Source of the DNA: Oncomelania hupensis
Taxonomy: Eukaryota; Mollusca; Gastropoda; Littorinimorpha; Pomatiopsidae
Direction of reading: 5' to 3'
DNA length: 64,000 nucleotides
Assembly (NCBI GenBank): GCA_036898135.1
Contig: CM072513.1
Span: 79,318,463-79,382,462 of the forward strand
Every line of letters begins with the position of its first letter. Position 1 is the first letter of the stretch. This document shows positions 1-9,478 of the stretch, piece by piece. A program made the position numbers and the translations under genes. The notes beneath the pieces are model-generated. The model did not search any database. It saw nothing but the letters and a program-made list of their open reading frames with translations, and was not told where the DNA came from.

Positions 1-675
1 TGCAAGTTCCATAAGGAGTATGTTAGGCAGTTTGCACTTATATTTTATTGTTGTTGTATTTCTTTTTCCAAAGGAAGGAGAATAGAGCCTGTTTAATAAG
101 TGTGAGTACAAGTTCCAGTAAATTAACAGATTGCATAAGGTAAATGAACAGGGATAGTATGAGCGATTTTTCTATTAATTTTTTGCCATTGATGCTTAGG
201 TTTTATCTTGACCAGATTTTAATAAGGATGAAGCGAGCTTTTTGGATTTTGTCTGTCCAGTTGTCTTTGATTTTTAGTGTGCCAGTATCACTTCTGAAGT
301 GTACCCCTAGTATTTTTATTTGTTTTACCCAGCTGAGGTTGTGAGGCCTTTCTTGGCTTGCTTTTTATCTGCCTAACCACGTAGCGTTAGTTTTTAGCCT
401 ATTCACGTTTAGATCAGAGATATGAGCAAAGCCTTCAAGTATTCTGACCACAGCAAGATCTAGGTCTTGCTTGTTTTGTAGAAATAAGGTAGTGTCATCT
501 TTATATTGCAGGATTGTGTAGCGATGTTGCAAGTGTGTTGTTATATAGGGGCATGGGGATACCTTTGATTTGGCTATGGCGGGTTTTTGTTGCAAGTAGT
601 TGGACTGAATCACAAACAGAAGGAGTGATAATGGGCCTCCTTGGTGGATCCCTCTTTGAACATTGAAAGGTTCAG
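1..675 (-). mobile_element. L1/Tx1-type LINE reverse transcriptase remnant
   Basis: Read on the minus strand, this stretch gives broken pieces of a LINE reverse transcriptase in the right order. Near 670-600 there is an RGIHQGGPLS-like motif. Near 510-480 comes the catalytic motif as YKDD (normally YADD, so alanine is replaced by lysine), followed by NVNRLKTNATWLG. At 340-180 there is a thumb-region piece (IKILGVHF, then NWTDKI) and at 120-30 an ALFSFLWKK piece. There is at least one frameshift and one stop, so the copy is dead. It runs off the left edge of the window and lies in the intron before the first visible zinc-finger exon. Clade assignment is from motif style only. Confidence 0.7.
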
Positions 676-769
676 AAATGGTTCATACATATTAAAAAAA
701 ACTACACGATGATAGGGAAAACAGTGATGATGAAATTGCTGTAGCTTTGGTTTTTTTTTTCATTTGCAG

Positions 770-1015
770 GGGCCAAGCCGTTCCACTGTAGCATATGTGG
801 CAAGCTGTTTTCACAGAGCGGCAGTTGTCGAGTACATATGAGCAAGCACAAACTGAAGGATGCCAAGCAGGCAGCCAAGCAGCAAAAACAGCTAGCAGAG
901 AACAGCAACGCAGCAGCCGATGAGAAAGGCTTATACGTTGCCCCAAACATCAAAGTGGAACCCTGCACCGATGTTTTGGTGTTGTGCAACGATGGTGACA
1001 ATGTTCAGTATCAAG
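770..1015 (+). CDS. C2H2 zinc-finger gene, internal exon (first visible)
   Basis: This exon has acceptor TTTTTCATTTGCAG at 756-769 and donor AAG|GTAAGG after 1015. It starts with two bases of a split codon, then AKPFHCSICGKLF, giving a C-x2-C-x12-H-x3-H finger (HMSKHK end). The split codon plus AKPF matches the TGxKPF linker between tandem fingers, so more fingers should lie upstream of the window. After the finger comes an alanine/glutamine/lysine-rich stretch, then NIKVEPCTDVLVLCNDGDN. The exon ends one base into a codon, which joins in frame to 8170. Likely a nuclear DNA-binding regulator; orthology is not recognised. The following intron carries about 6.5 kb of inserted transposons. Confidence 0.85.
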
Positions 1016-1566
1016 GTAAGGATTGCTGCTGTTATCCAAAGAATCTGGCTACTGAATAGGTAGAGCATAATGTACATAGCTATATCAAATTGCCTGTAAT
1101 AAATAATAAATTAATAGTGGGAGGTTCAGGCCAGGTGGCTTGAGCTAGAACCTGTATCGGCCAGTACCTTGAGAAGCTTTTGAGCTAGAAAAGCGCTCTA
1201 TAAAAATGGTTAAATGAAATAAATAAAATATAACTTTTTTCTTGTGCGCTTTGCTGCCATTGCCCTCATTTGCACCTGGTTATTCTTTTAAAAGAGGCAG
1301 AGCATGTCACAGCGAATTATTTTTGCTGTGTGATAAAAGACCTTGTTCCTTTGCTCGGGGTGAACAACACCCTACTAGCTTTGATACAGTCAATGTTGCT
1401 CCAGTAGCATGATTAAGAACCTGGATATTCTCCCAAACGTGCATTTACCATCATGAGTATGGTAATGATGAGGATGGTGATGATGATGTTGCAGGGTGGA
1501 GAACAACTGAATCAAGAAATCTCTGAAATCCGGCCGGGGCCCAGGGGCCAAGCCCCGGTATTCGCC

Positions 1567-2201
1567 TGTTACACTCTGTTTGATGATGATGTTTTCTATC
1601 AGTATCTGATTCAGCCCCGATGCTTGAATTCCTGATAGGGTGTAACTCAGATTCGTTTATTCACACAGCCCGTCCAAACAGCATACAAGTCACAAAGTCG
1701 ACGTATGAAGTTTTCCACTTTTATTCAGCATACATCAACAACTGCATACAATTCTCAATTCAACTCAACAACTTTCACAGCAACTTTCCAAATCACTATC
1801 AACAACTTTACTCTCTCCCAACAGCAACTCTGCACACGATTAAATAACCTCTCTCTTTTCCGGAAAGATTTCGTACATGGTAGAAAATGACGTACTGCCA
1901 CCAATCGAATAAAAGATCGTCATCACTGACTTACGTCAATACATATTTTTATATCTTCCAGAACGACCTCTTGCTTCTACATGTATCAGGAAATTTCTAT
2001 CAAGAGTAAACACGCATATCCAGAAGATTCTCAAATAATATCGACTAACGCAAATTATTAACGTTATACAAAGCCTTTCCTAACAACAATGCAAACTCAA
2101 ATCAAAGGTAAATAAACTCTATTATTGAATACTTTGCAAAACGAAACGATTAGATCTATCGTGCGCGCTTTAGACTCACTTTCGTTCGTTTCAACGTAAC
2201 A
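1567..2201 (-). repeat. 3' LTR of the Gmr1-like element
   Basis: 635 bp. On the plus strand it starts TGTTACACTC and ends CGTAACA, a 6-bp inverted terminus TGTTAC/GTAACA. Identical to the other LTR from its 16th base on. A GTGGGGGG purine run on the minus strand (about 2204-2212) sits just outside, where a polypurine tract is expected. Confidence 0.93.
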
Positions 2202-2456
2202 TAACCCCCCACTCAAGAAGAAATTTACTTAATTTCTTTCAACAACGTTGAAACGTAATGCACAAACAATGTACAGAATTAAAACTTACTTCAGACTGTC
2301 TCATTTACTGTCAATGTTCTCAGTTTATATACACAGAGTCAATGTTTTTCATCCGCAAGTCTTTCTGGATACTGTCAATGTTCACAGTTTATTCACACAA
2401 GGTCAATGTTTCTCATCTGCAAGTCTGTTTAGATATTGCCAATGTTCTCCACACAG

Positions 2457-5400
2457 TCAATGTTCCTTCAACCGCAAGGAAACGTCGCCCTCGTCAGTTG
2501 CGGTCGTCATCGGCCCAGGGTCAAAGACAGTGATCTCGTGGGCTTTCCTGGAGTCAGTGCATCCTCCGTTGTCTTCCTCTCCCGTCGGATGTCCGACGCA
2601 GTCGACGTTGTCAGCTCCCAGAATGCATTTGCTGGGTCTCACGGTCAGGTTGGCTTCTGCGGGACGGTGGAACGGCTCCCTCAAGGTCTGCAGATGCTCC
2701 TTCCAGGTCTGGGTCGTAGAGCCTGGGACATCATTGAAGTTATGGGGAAACTCGCCCATAAGGTCCTTGAGCTCCAACTTTTGACCTTCCGTCAAGCTCG
2801 GTCCTAGCTTAACATCATTGATGCCTTCTTTGCTGTGGAAGTCTCCCAGTTCCAACAGTTCTTCGCTGTCAAAGCTGTCGTCGGTCACAGCTGCTTTGGC
2901 TGCGTGCACAGTCTCTGATGGCCTTTCCACGTACAGCTTAAGGAGGTTGGCGTGATATATCTTGGAATGCTGGCCGACCTTCACCTTATAATCGTTGATC
3001 CCCACCACGGTCTCCACTTCGTACGGGCCTTTCCACTGCATCAGCAACTTATTATGATCAGTAGGTAGCAGCACCAGCACTTTGTTGCCAGGTTTAAACT
3101 TCCTGTTCACAGCCCTACGATCATAGTAGTGCTTTCCACAATCTTGGGACTTCTTCAGGTTTTCTCTGGCTATCTCGAGAGTCTGCTCCAGCTTCTCCCG
3201 TAGCTCAAACACGTACTGGTAGCTGTTCTTCACCTCTGGGGTGTCTACTTCTTTCGTCCACAGTTCTTTTAGGATGTGCATCGGCCCTCGGATGGTTCTT
3301 CCGTACAGCAGCTCGAACGGAGAAAAGCCGGTGGACTCCTGCGGTACTTCTCTGTAGGCGAAAAGTAGGGCGTTGATGTAGCGATGCCATTGTCTGGGCT
3401 GCTCGCTGCACAGTTTCTTCAGGGTGGACTTCAGCGTAGCATTGAACTTTTCGACGAGCCCGTTGCACATTGGATGGTAGGGTGTCGTAGTCAAATGCCG
3501 GATGCTCAGCAGTCTGTTGACCTCCTTCATGCAGTCAGAGACGAACTGCGTCCCGAGGTCTGTCAGAATTTCTTCGGGCACTCCAAGTCTACTGAACATG
3601 TCCACCAGTGCCTCTGCCACAGTTTCAGTGTCAATCTTCTTCAGTGGCACTGCTTCTGGGTACCGAGTCGCATAGTCCACTAAAGTCAGTACCCACCGAT
3701 GACCTTCTTCACTCGGAGGTCTTATTTCGCCGATTAAGTCTAAGGCCACCCTCTTGAAAGGTCGGTCGATCAGAGGCATCCTCTGCATAGGCACTTTCGA
3801 GACCCTTCCTCGAGGTATGGTCTTCTGGCAAATGTCACATGATTGGCAGAAACGGCTGACGTCCGCATGAAGCCCTGGCCAGTAGAACACCGCCTGGATT
3901 CTGTCTGACGTCTTCCTGATGCCTAGGTGACCTCCCATGATTGAGTCATGCGCTACTTCCATCACCTGGCGCCTTAGGGGTAACGGTACCAAGACTTGAC
4001 GTAGTGGTTTCCCTCCGTTGACCCTCGGGTGCTGGAAGATTCGGTACAGGATCTTGGCCTTCACCTCAAAATAGACCGTACCACTGCCTTTGGTCACGTG
4101 GTCTTGGCGGTTCCTGTACTTGTTTAAAGTGCTATCAGCTTCCTGGAGCTGGATCAGCTTATCTCTGTCCACGATGGCAGCTTTGGAGTTGTCGGCGACC
4201 TTCAGTGGTGTAGACACCTTGTCTCTCTTGGCCTGGGCCCTGGTAGTAACAGCACTGACGATCTCTGGTCGGCAGGGCTGAGCCGGAGTAACCACATTGT
4301 CCCGTAGCAGCTCTGTAAGGTCTCCATCGGGAAACGGCAATGGATCCTCCTCCACAACTTCGACGCGTTGGGTTGAGGCAGGACTCCACTCTGGATCGGG
4401 GTCGTCGGGTCGTCTCGCGCCGTCGATATTCCCGATCATCAAATCATACAGCGGCTTCTTCAGGCAAACCGCTTCGACTTCGCCTATGTAGAAAGAGGTG
4501 TTGACATGAATCTTCGCAACTGGCGCTCTCACACATTTGCTGTCGGCCATGAGTGTCCATTTTGAATCGCCAGTGAACTGTTCTTTAGCGATTAAGTCTT
4601 CTCTGACGATGACCCCACTGCAGCCAGAGTCTCTTAAAACAGTCACTTCATGATTTCCGACGCGTCCCTTCGAAACAGGCATGTTCTGGACGGTCACAGC
4701 TGCGCTGGCGACGACGGGGATGGATTTTCCGTTGGCAAGGAGAAGTTGGCCATCGGTCATGCACTCTTGCACGTCCGCAGGGGTAGCTGTGCGCTCGGTC
4801 TCACTCGGAAGAATGACGCTCCCGCCGCACACTTGATGGTCAGATCTACTGGTTTGCCGTTGATTGGAGAACCGCCTCTGCCGGTTGCCCGCCGCTGAAT
4901 TGTCCGTACTGCTCCGCTGTCCGCTACTTTTGTATTGAGGACAGTTAGCCGCTCTGTGGTCTGTAGCGTTGCAGGTGAAACAGCCCCTTGAATGCCCTTC
5001 CCTGGGAGGAGGCGTGGAGTCTGTCTGTCTCTGGCTCGTCTGGCTTCCCTGGATCTGGTTCACATGGTTTCCAGTCTTCTGAAAATGTTTCGTCGCGCTG
5101 GGTGGCCCCAGGGTTTTCCCATGAGCGATGAGATATCTTTCAGCAGCCTCAGTCACATCTTTAAGCGTCTGCAGCTTTTGTTCTTCTAAGTGGGTCGCTA
5201 GGTCCTTGTGACAGGCATTGAGAAATTGTTCCTTCACGATCAGGTCATGGAGACTGTCGTAAGACTTCGTTTCGCCTGATAACTCCACCCACTTGTGTAG
5301 ATATGACGACAGGCGCTCCACAAACTGCTTTGGCGTCTCGCCTGACTTAGGCCGGCATTCACGGAAGCGTTTACGGTAGCCCTTCTCTGTAAAGTTGTAG

Positions 5401-5918
5401 CACTGCAATAGGGCCTCTTTCAAGACGTCGTAGTCTTTAGCGTCATCGTCCGACAATCTGGTGTAGACGTCGAGTGCTTCTCCCGTCAGAAGTGCACTTA
5501 GTCGAATCGCCCAGTCTTGAGGTTGCCAGTTAGAGCTTTTGGCAAACCTTTCAAATCTCGCCAAATAACTGTCGATCTGGTCCTTCCCGTCGACGAAAGC
5601 TGGCAATTTTGGAGCCATGTGGTCGTTGGTGACTTGTGGCGCATGCTGATTGTTCTGGATACGCGCCAACTCTAGCTGGTACTGACGATCAGCTTCTCTT
5701 TCCTCACGCCTGCGCTCATCTTCTCTTTCTTGCCGCTGCTGTTCAATTTCCCGACGCTTCAGTTCAAATTCTCTTTCTTCACGCCGTCGCTCATCTTCTC
5801 TTTCTTCACGCTGACGTTGTTCTTCTCTTTCTTGTATTCTCTCCTGAGACTTGACGTACTCCGTCAGCTGTTTCCCTTTTAGATTCAGTGCAATCCCTTT
5901 CTGCCAGAAGTCAGCCAT
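2457..5918 (-). CDS. Gag-protease-integrase polyprotein with rearranged RT remnant
   Basis: A single open frame of 1153 codons from the ATG at 5918; it is open upstream to 6218, but the MADF start begins the Gag-like part. Residue ranges from that ATG: charged coiled coil rich in RREERE (about 25-85); capsid-like region (105-265); CCHC zinc knuckle CFTCNATDHRAANC (313-326); aspartic protease motif LRDSGCSG (428-435); integrase H2C2 finger (H657, H664, C691, C694); integrase core D727, D787, E823 with the usual 35-residue spacing; GPY-type motif WKGPYEV (962-968). After integrase comes the usual pre-RT segment (about 1040-1068). Then a piece normally found after the catalytic YxDD (about 1071-1112) is followed by a piece normally before it (about 1114-1140). 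The catalytic core and RNase H are absent. In integrase, TDLGT and PYHPMCNG depart slightly from the usual TDQGT and PYHPQTNG. Confidence 0.9.
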   Translation of the reverse strand: MADFWQKGIALNLKGKQLTEYVKSQERIQEREEQRQREEREDERRREEREFELKRREIEQQRQEREDERRREEREADRQYQLELARIQNNQHAPQVTNDHMAPKLPAFVDGKDQIDSYLARFERFAKSSNWQPQDWAIRLSALLTGEALDVYTRLSDDDAKDYDVLKEALLQCYNFTEKGYRKRFRECRPKSGETPKQFVERLSSYLHKWVELSGETKSYDSLHDLIVKEQFLNACHKDLATHLEEQKLQTLKDVTEAAERYLIAHGKTLGPPSATKHFQKTGNHVNQIQGSQTSQRQTDSTPPPREGHSRGCFTCNATDHRAANCPQYKSSGQRSSTDNSAAGNRQRRFSNQRQTSRSDHQVCGGSVILPSETERTATPADVQECMTDGQLLLANGKSIPVVASAAVTVQNMPVSKGRVGNHEVTVLRDSGCSGVIVREDLIAKEQFTGDSKWTLMADSKCVRAPVAKIHVNTSFYIGEVEAVCLKKPLYDLMIGNIDGARRPDDPDPEWSPASTQRVEVVEEDPLPFPDGDLTELLRDNVVTPAQPCRPEIVSAVTTRAQAKRDKVSTPLKVADNSKAAIVDRDKLIQLQEADSTLNKYRNRQDHVTKGSGTVYFEVKAKILYRIFQHPRVNGGKPLRQVLVPLPLRRQVMEVAHDSIMGGHLGIRKTSDRIQAVFYWPGLHADVSRFCQSCDICQKTIPRGRVSKVPMQRMPLIDRPFKRVALDLIGEIRPPSEEGHRWVLTLVDYATRYPEAVPLKKIDTETVAEALVDMFSRLGVPEEILTDLGTQFVSDCMKEVNRLLSIRHLTTTPYHPMCNGLVEKFNATLKSTLKKLCSEQPRQWHRYINALLFAYREVPQESTGFSPFELLYGRTIRGPMHILKELWTKEVDTPEVKNSYQYVFELREKLEQTLEIARENLKKSQDCGKHYYDRRAVNRKFKPGNKVLVLLPTDHNKLLMQWKGPYEVETVVGINDYKVKVGQHSKIYHANLLKLYVERPSETVHAAKAAVTDDSFDSEELLELGDFHSKEGINDVKLGPSLTEGQKLELKDLMGEFPHNFNDVPGSTTQTWKEHLQTLREPFHRPAEANLTVRPSKCILGADNVDCVGHPTGEEDNGGCTDSRKAHEITVFDPGPMTTATDEGDVSLRLKEH

Positions 5919-6382
5919 CTTGATGCTTCTGGAAAGTTCTTGACTGTGCTGTACCTTTCTAGACTGTTCTAGAACAGCACGCTTTCTGCAGTAGCGCTGA
6001 TGCTTGTCACTAGTCGCCTTCGCTGACGCAGGCCCCGCTGTCCTCGTCGTATGCGACGCTGCACCACGCTGGTGTTGATGTATACGCTCCTGTGCTGAAG
6101 TAGACGCGACGTCCGCTCGACGCTCGCTGTAACACTGGCGATGTAGCTCCGAGACTGTCCCTTGACGTAGTCTTGCGGCAGCCACGTAGTCCCGACTTGT
6201 TGTTCGCTCACGAAGCAACTCTTCAGCGACTACACGCCCTTGCAGTCAACCCGAACCTATCGGATGTAGTCCCAGTATGTTGGCCCCTCTCGACGCAACT
6301 CGTTGGCGGCTACCCTCGATGACTGCTTCTCGTAACGTTGACTCGCTTGTTGTAGCAGTTGAACCCTTGGCTATGGCGTGAA

Positions 6383-6400
6383 TCCCGGCTTGGCCCCCAA
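6383..6400 (-). other. Primer-binding site of the Gmr1-like element
   Basis: On the minus strand, three bases after the 5' LTR end, TGGGGGCCAAGCCGGGA begins. Its plus-strand complement reads like the 3' end of a tRNA (T-arm, acceptor, CCA). Which tRNA was not determined. Confidence 0.55.
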
Positions 6401-6402
6401 AA

Positions 6403-7037
6403 TGTTTCACTCAATTCGATGATGATGTTTTCTATCAGTATCTGATTCAGCCCCGATGCTTGAATTCCTGATAGGGTGTAACTCAGATTCGTTTATTCAC
6501 ACAGCCCGTCCAAACAGCATACAAGTCACAAAGTCGACGTATGAAGTTTTCCACTTTTATTCAGCATACATCAACAACTGCATACAATTCTCAATTCAAC
6601 TCAACAACTTTCACAGCAACTTTCCAAATCACTATCAACAACTTTACTCTCTCCCAACAGCAACTCTGCACACGATTAAATAACCTCTCTCTTTTCCGGA
6701 AAGATTTCGTACATGGTAGAAAATGACGTACTGCCACCAATCGAATAAAAGATCGTCATCACTGACTTACGTCAATACATATTTTTATATCTTCCAGAAC
6801 GACCTCTTGCTTCTACATGTATCAGGAAATTTCTATCAAGAGTAAACACGCATATCCAGAAGATTCTCAAATAATATCGACTAACGCAAATTATTAACGT
6901 TATACAAAGCCTTTCCTAACAACAATGCAAACTCAAATCAAAGGTAAATAAACTCTATTATTGAATACTTTGCAAAACGAAACGATTAGATCTATCGTGC
7001 GCGCTTTAGACTCACTTTCGTTCGTTTCAACGTAACA
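6403..7037 (-). repeat. 5' LTR of the Gmr1-like element
   Basis: 635 bp, the same length as the other LTR. Only the innermost end (6403-6417, TGTTTCACTCAATTC against TGTTACACTCTGTTT) differs, at four positions. The solo LTR at 22188 ends like the 3' LTR (GTGTAACA), so the changed copy is this one. Confidence 0.93.
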
Positions 7038-7610
7038 TCGCCCCCTGGAAGAAAATGAATTTATGCTATTTTGAAAGTAAATTAGGGCCTCTCCTGAAAG
7101 CAAAAAGCACAAAGTAAACATGAATAGAAACAACAACAACCAAAAAAAAGAATGTTTTATGCACATGTCTTTCAAAAAAGTTAAGAATCTTGATTTGTAG
7201 GCCTAACAAAGTTTGAGGTCCACCACTGTTACACACAAACTTCACATTTCAAATTTTACTGGGCACACGTTTGTCTATTTTTTAGCTGTAAACAGGCAAG
7301 AATTTTTATAATTTTAGAGATATTTAGGGGTACGTTAGTAAAAACACTACATCTTAGGTATTAGTGACTAGTGTATAGATTTAAATGAAATAAAATGCAA
7401 AATGAACAGAAATAAATCTCTTTTGATTATCTACCTTTTTATACTTCTCTTGTCATGTCTTGTTTTTGATTACTCCATGTGTATACAATAAAAAAAAGTT
7501 TTAAAAAGTCCAAACAAGCCCCCTCCTCTTCTTCACTTTCATGCCAGTCTGAAAGATCGTGTGCATGCACACTACTGACACTAATTGTCTAATGACTAAT
7601 CAGTCTAATG

Positions 7611-7727
7611 TCAGTACTCAGTACCGATCTCTTCCTCCGACTCCAAGTCCATTTCTCTCACTTTAATGTCTGATAAATGGAAGTCTGTAAACTCCCCTTC
7701 ATCAGTTGAAGAATCCAAACCATCCAT
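7611..7727 (-). pseudogene. Short acidic open frame inside the TIR element
   Basis: ATG at 7727 gives 38 residues starting MDGLDSSTDEGEF, rich in D and E, ending in TGA at 7611. It could be the leftover first exon of a protein once carried by the element, or chance. The second element copy (26748-27468) does not carry it. Confidence 0.2.
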
Positions 7728-8169
7728 TTTAGACACACACACAAGAAAATTTGAAAAAAAAAATCGAAGAAACGAACGCATCACAGAGAAAACTTTTGGA
7801 AATGCAGTCGAATGTTTTCACAACAGAATTTAACCGGAAGTCAATTGCCGGAAGTCTCGCAATCTTTCAAACAACGCGAGAATATAACCACATGGTTGAT
7901 ACGGACGCTTTTGGACGTTTTGCCTGTTTACACCTTCGGCCGCTTTTGGCCGCTATGCCCAGTAAAGGGTAGCCCTCAGCTTCTCACACTCGGAACTCAA
8001 TATTTTTTTCTCGGAAATGCAAATGCCTTCTGCGGAAATCCGCGGATTCGCGGAGAATTCTCCACCCTGATGTTGATGAGGAGGAGAAAGAGGAGGATGG
8101 TAATGATGATAATGACGACTTTATTAACTCAAAAGTAATGATTTTGATGTGAAGAGTTTTATTACCCAG

Positions 8170-8298
8170 ATCTGCAGAATGCAGAGTCGGAGGTGTTCCC
8201 GCAAGGCTTAACGGACCATATCGTCACGGTAACCACACAACCGGCGGATGGCGAGAACGATCATCTTGACCTGTCACATGACATGCTGGGGGCTGAAG
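8170..8298 (+). CDS. C2H2 zinc-finger gene, penultimate exon
   Basis: Acceptor TTTTATTACCCAG precedes 8170; donor GAAG|GTGAGTG follows 8298. The first two bases complete the codon left open at 1015 (GAT, Asp), reading DLQNAESEVFPQGLTDH and then TQPADGENDHLDLSHDML. A second AG at 8176-8177 would break the frame, so 8170 is the chosen start. It ends one base into a codon, matching the 9479 exon. Acidic and unstructured, without fingers. Confidence 0.75.
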
Positions 8299-8469
8299 GT
8301 GAGTGTATGCGGCTATGTGAGGAAAAGTGGTGGAGATGGAGTTGGGAGGGTCAGTTTGGTAGAATCACTGTGTGTGGGTATTGGGGAATGGAGGTGGGGG
8401 TAGAGAGATGGGGTTCTAGGCAACTTACAAGGGAAATGAAACACTAAACCTGGCAAGCATCTATAACTT

Positions 8470-8480
8470 TTATGTTTTTC

Positions 8481-8516
<36 letters not shown>

Positions 8517-8532
8517 TGTTTCTTTGTTTGTT

Positions 8533-8573
<41 letters not shown>

Positions 8574-8582
8574 TTCTTCTTC
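8470..8582. repeat. (CTTT)n microsatellite
   Basis: About 110 bp of CTTT/TTTG units turning into CTT, directly before the repeat-family-A copy, inside the last intron of the zinc-finger gene. Confidence 0.9.
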
Positions 8583-8589
8583 TCCTTCC

Positions 8590-9116
8590 CCCCATTTGGG
8601 GTGCTGGGGGTTTCAGTATAAATAGTATCCCCACTTTCTGGAAATTTAGTGCTTTAAATTCCTACTGTCGCTGTTTTTCTCATTTGTTCTTTCTCATTCC
8701 TGCTCTGTTCTATCAATCTGCTATACTATCTTCTTCTTCGCTAGACCAGTCACCTACCTTTTTTCTTGAAAACTCTTCTGGGACAAAACTCATTTGTGTG
8801 TGAGGTCTGTTGGATCATCTTGGGAATATTGGACACTTTCTGCCAGGTGGTCACTAGGGCTTTCTATGATGTTATTATTTAGCAATGTAGGCATTTTATA
8901 TGTATGTATTTTGTTGATAATTTATAATGATGTTTGTATTCTATTTTGTTTTTGTAAACGGGGGTTCAATAAATTAGAGTATAGCCTCAACGTCCCCTGT
9001 GTGGAGAGCCTTCAGTTTTAACACTAGGGTTGTTTCGGCAGATCTTTTATGCGGATCAGAGGTTCTCTGGTCCTGATTTGGCTCGGAAGAGTCCGCTGGA
9101 CCTAAAGCAATAATCA
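8590..9116 (+). repeat. Dispersed repeat family A, copy 1
   Basis: Starts near TTTGGGGTGCTGGGGGTTTC and ends with GTCCGCTGGACCTAAAGCAAT. Long copies recur at 52405-52915 and 53000-53590, and the terminal piece recurs at 18422, 21163 and 12301 (inverted). The conserved 3' end, followed here by (CTT)n, suggests a retroposon, but no coding sequence is recognised. Confidence 0.75.
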
Positions 9117-9127
9117 TGTAATGTAAT

Positions 9128-9187
9128 CTTCTTCTTCTTCTTCTTCTTCTTCTTCTTCTTCTTCTTCTTCTTCTTCTTCTTCTCCTC
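9128..9187. repeat. (CTT)n microsatellite
   Basis: About 60 bp of CTT right after the 3' end of the family-A copy, where a retroposon tail would be. Confidence 0.92.
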
Positions 9188-9478
9188 TTCTTTGTAGTAG
9201 GCAAGGTGAGAATGCATTTTTCTTGTTCGTTTTGTTTTGTTGATGTTGATTGGTGTGTTTCTAATTGTGTGTCAATGTTCTTTATTAATCTTCATAATTG
9301 CACACAAAGGTTTCACAATACTGATGTTGCATGCTGAAGTGATGGAAGAAGATGCTAAGTTACTTCCCTTTGTCACTGATTGGGGGTTTCTGCATTCTTT
9401 TTTTCTTTCTTCTTGTATTTTCTTCTGTATTATTTTATATTTGTAAAAAATTATTTTGTTCAGGTAATTTTTTTCCAG

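Larger units (their letters stand above)
1567..7037 (-). mobile_element. Ty3/gypsy-type LTR retrotransposon with integrase ahead of RT (Gmr1-like)
   Basis: Two 635-bp direct repeats (1567-2201 and 6403-7037) begin TG, end CA, and are flanked by the 5-bp duplication TCGCC (1562-1566, 7038-7042). The coding strand is minus: primer-binding site next to 6403, gag-protease-integrase frame 5918-2457, purine run next to 2201. The LTRs match everywhere except four bases in the first 15, so insertion looks very recent. Integrase precedes the RT remains, the Ty1/copia-like order known for the Gmr1 group of Ty3/gypsy elements. RT core and RNase H are missing, so this copy would need an active relative to move. 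It interrupts an older TIR element inside a host intron. Confidence 0.92.
1492..8069. mobile_element. Terminal-inverted-repeat element with 6-bp TSD, interrupted by an LTR retrotransposon
   Basis: The left end is CAGGGTGGAGAA (1492-1503) and the right end TTCTCCACCCTG (8058-8069), a perfect 12-bp inverted repeat. Both sides are flanked by ATGTTG (1486-1491 and 8070-8075). Removing the 5.48-kb LTR element and its target duplication leaves about 1.1 kb. A second copy at 26748-27468 shares the subterminal CTCTGAAATCCGGCCGGGG block and also has a 6-bp target duplication. No transposase is recognised, so it is probably non-autonomous. Superfamily unknown: the CAG start resembles hAT, but hAT makes 8-bp duplications. 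Confidence 0.7.

Noticed and set aside
1620..1890. Open frames repeated exactly at 1620-1890 and 6456-6726
   Set aside because: They lie in the LTRs, antisense to the element; duplicated because the LTRs are identical.
8974..9204. Poly-arginine open frame
   Set aside because: Translation of the (CTT)n microsatellite.
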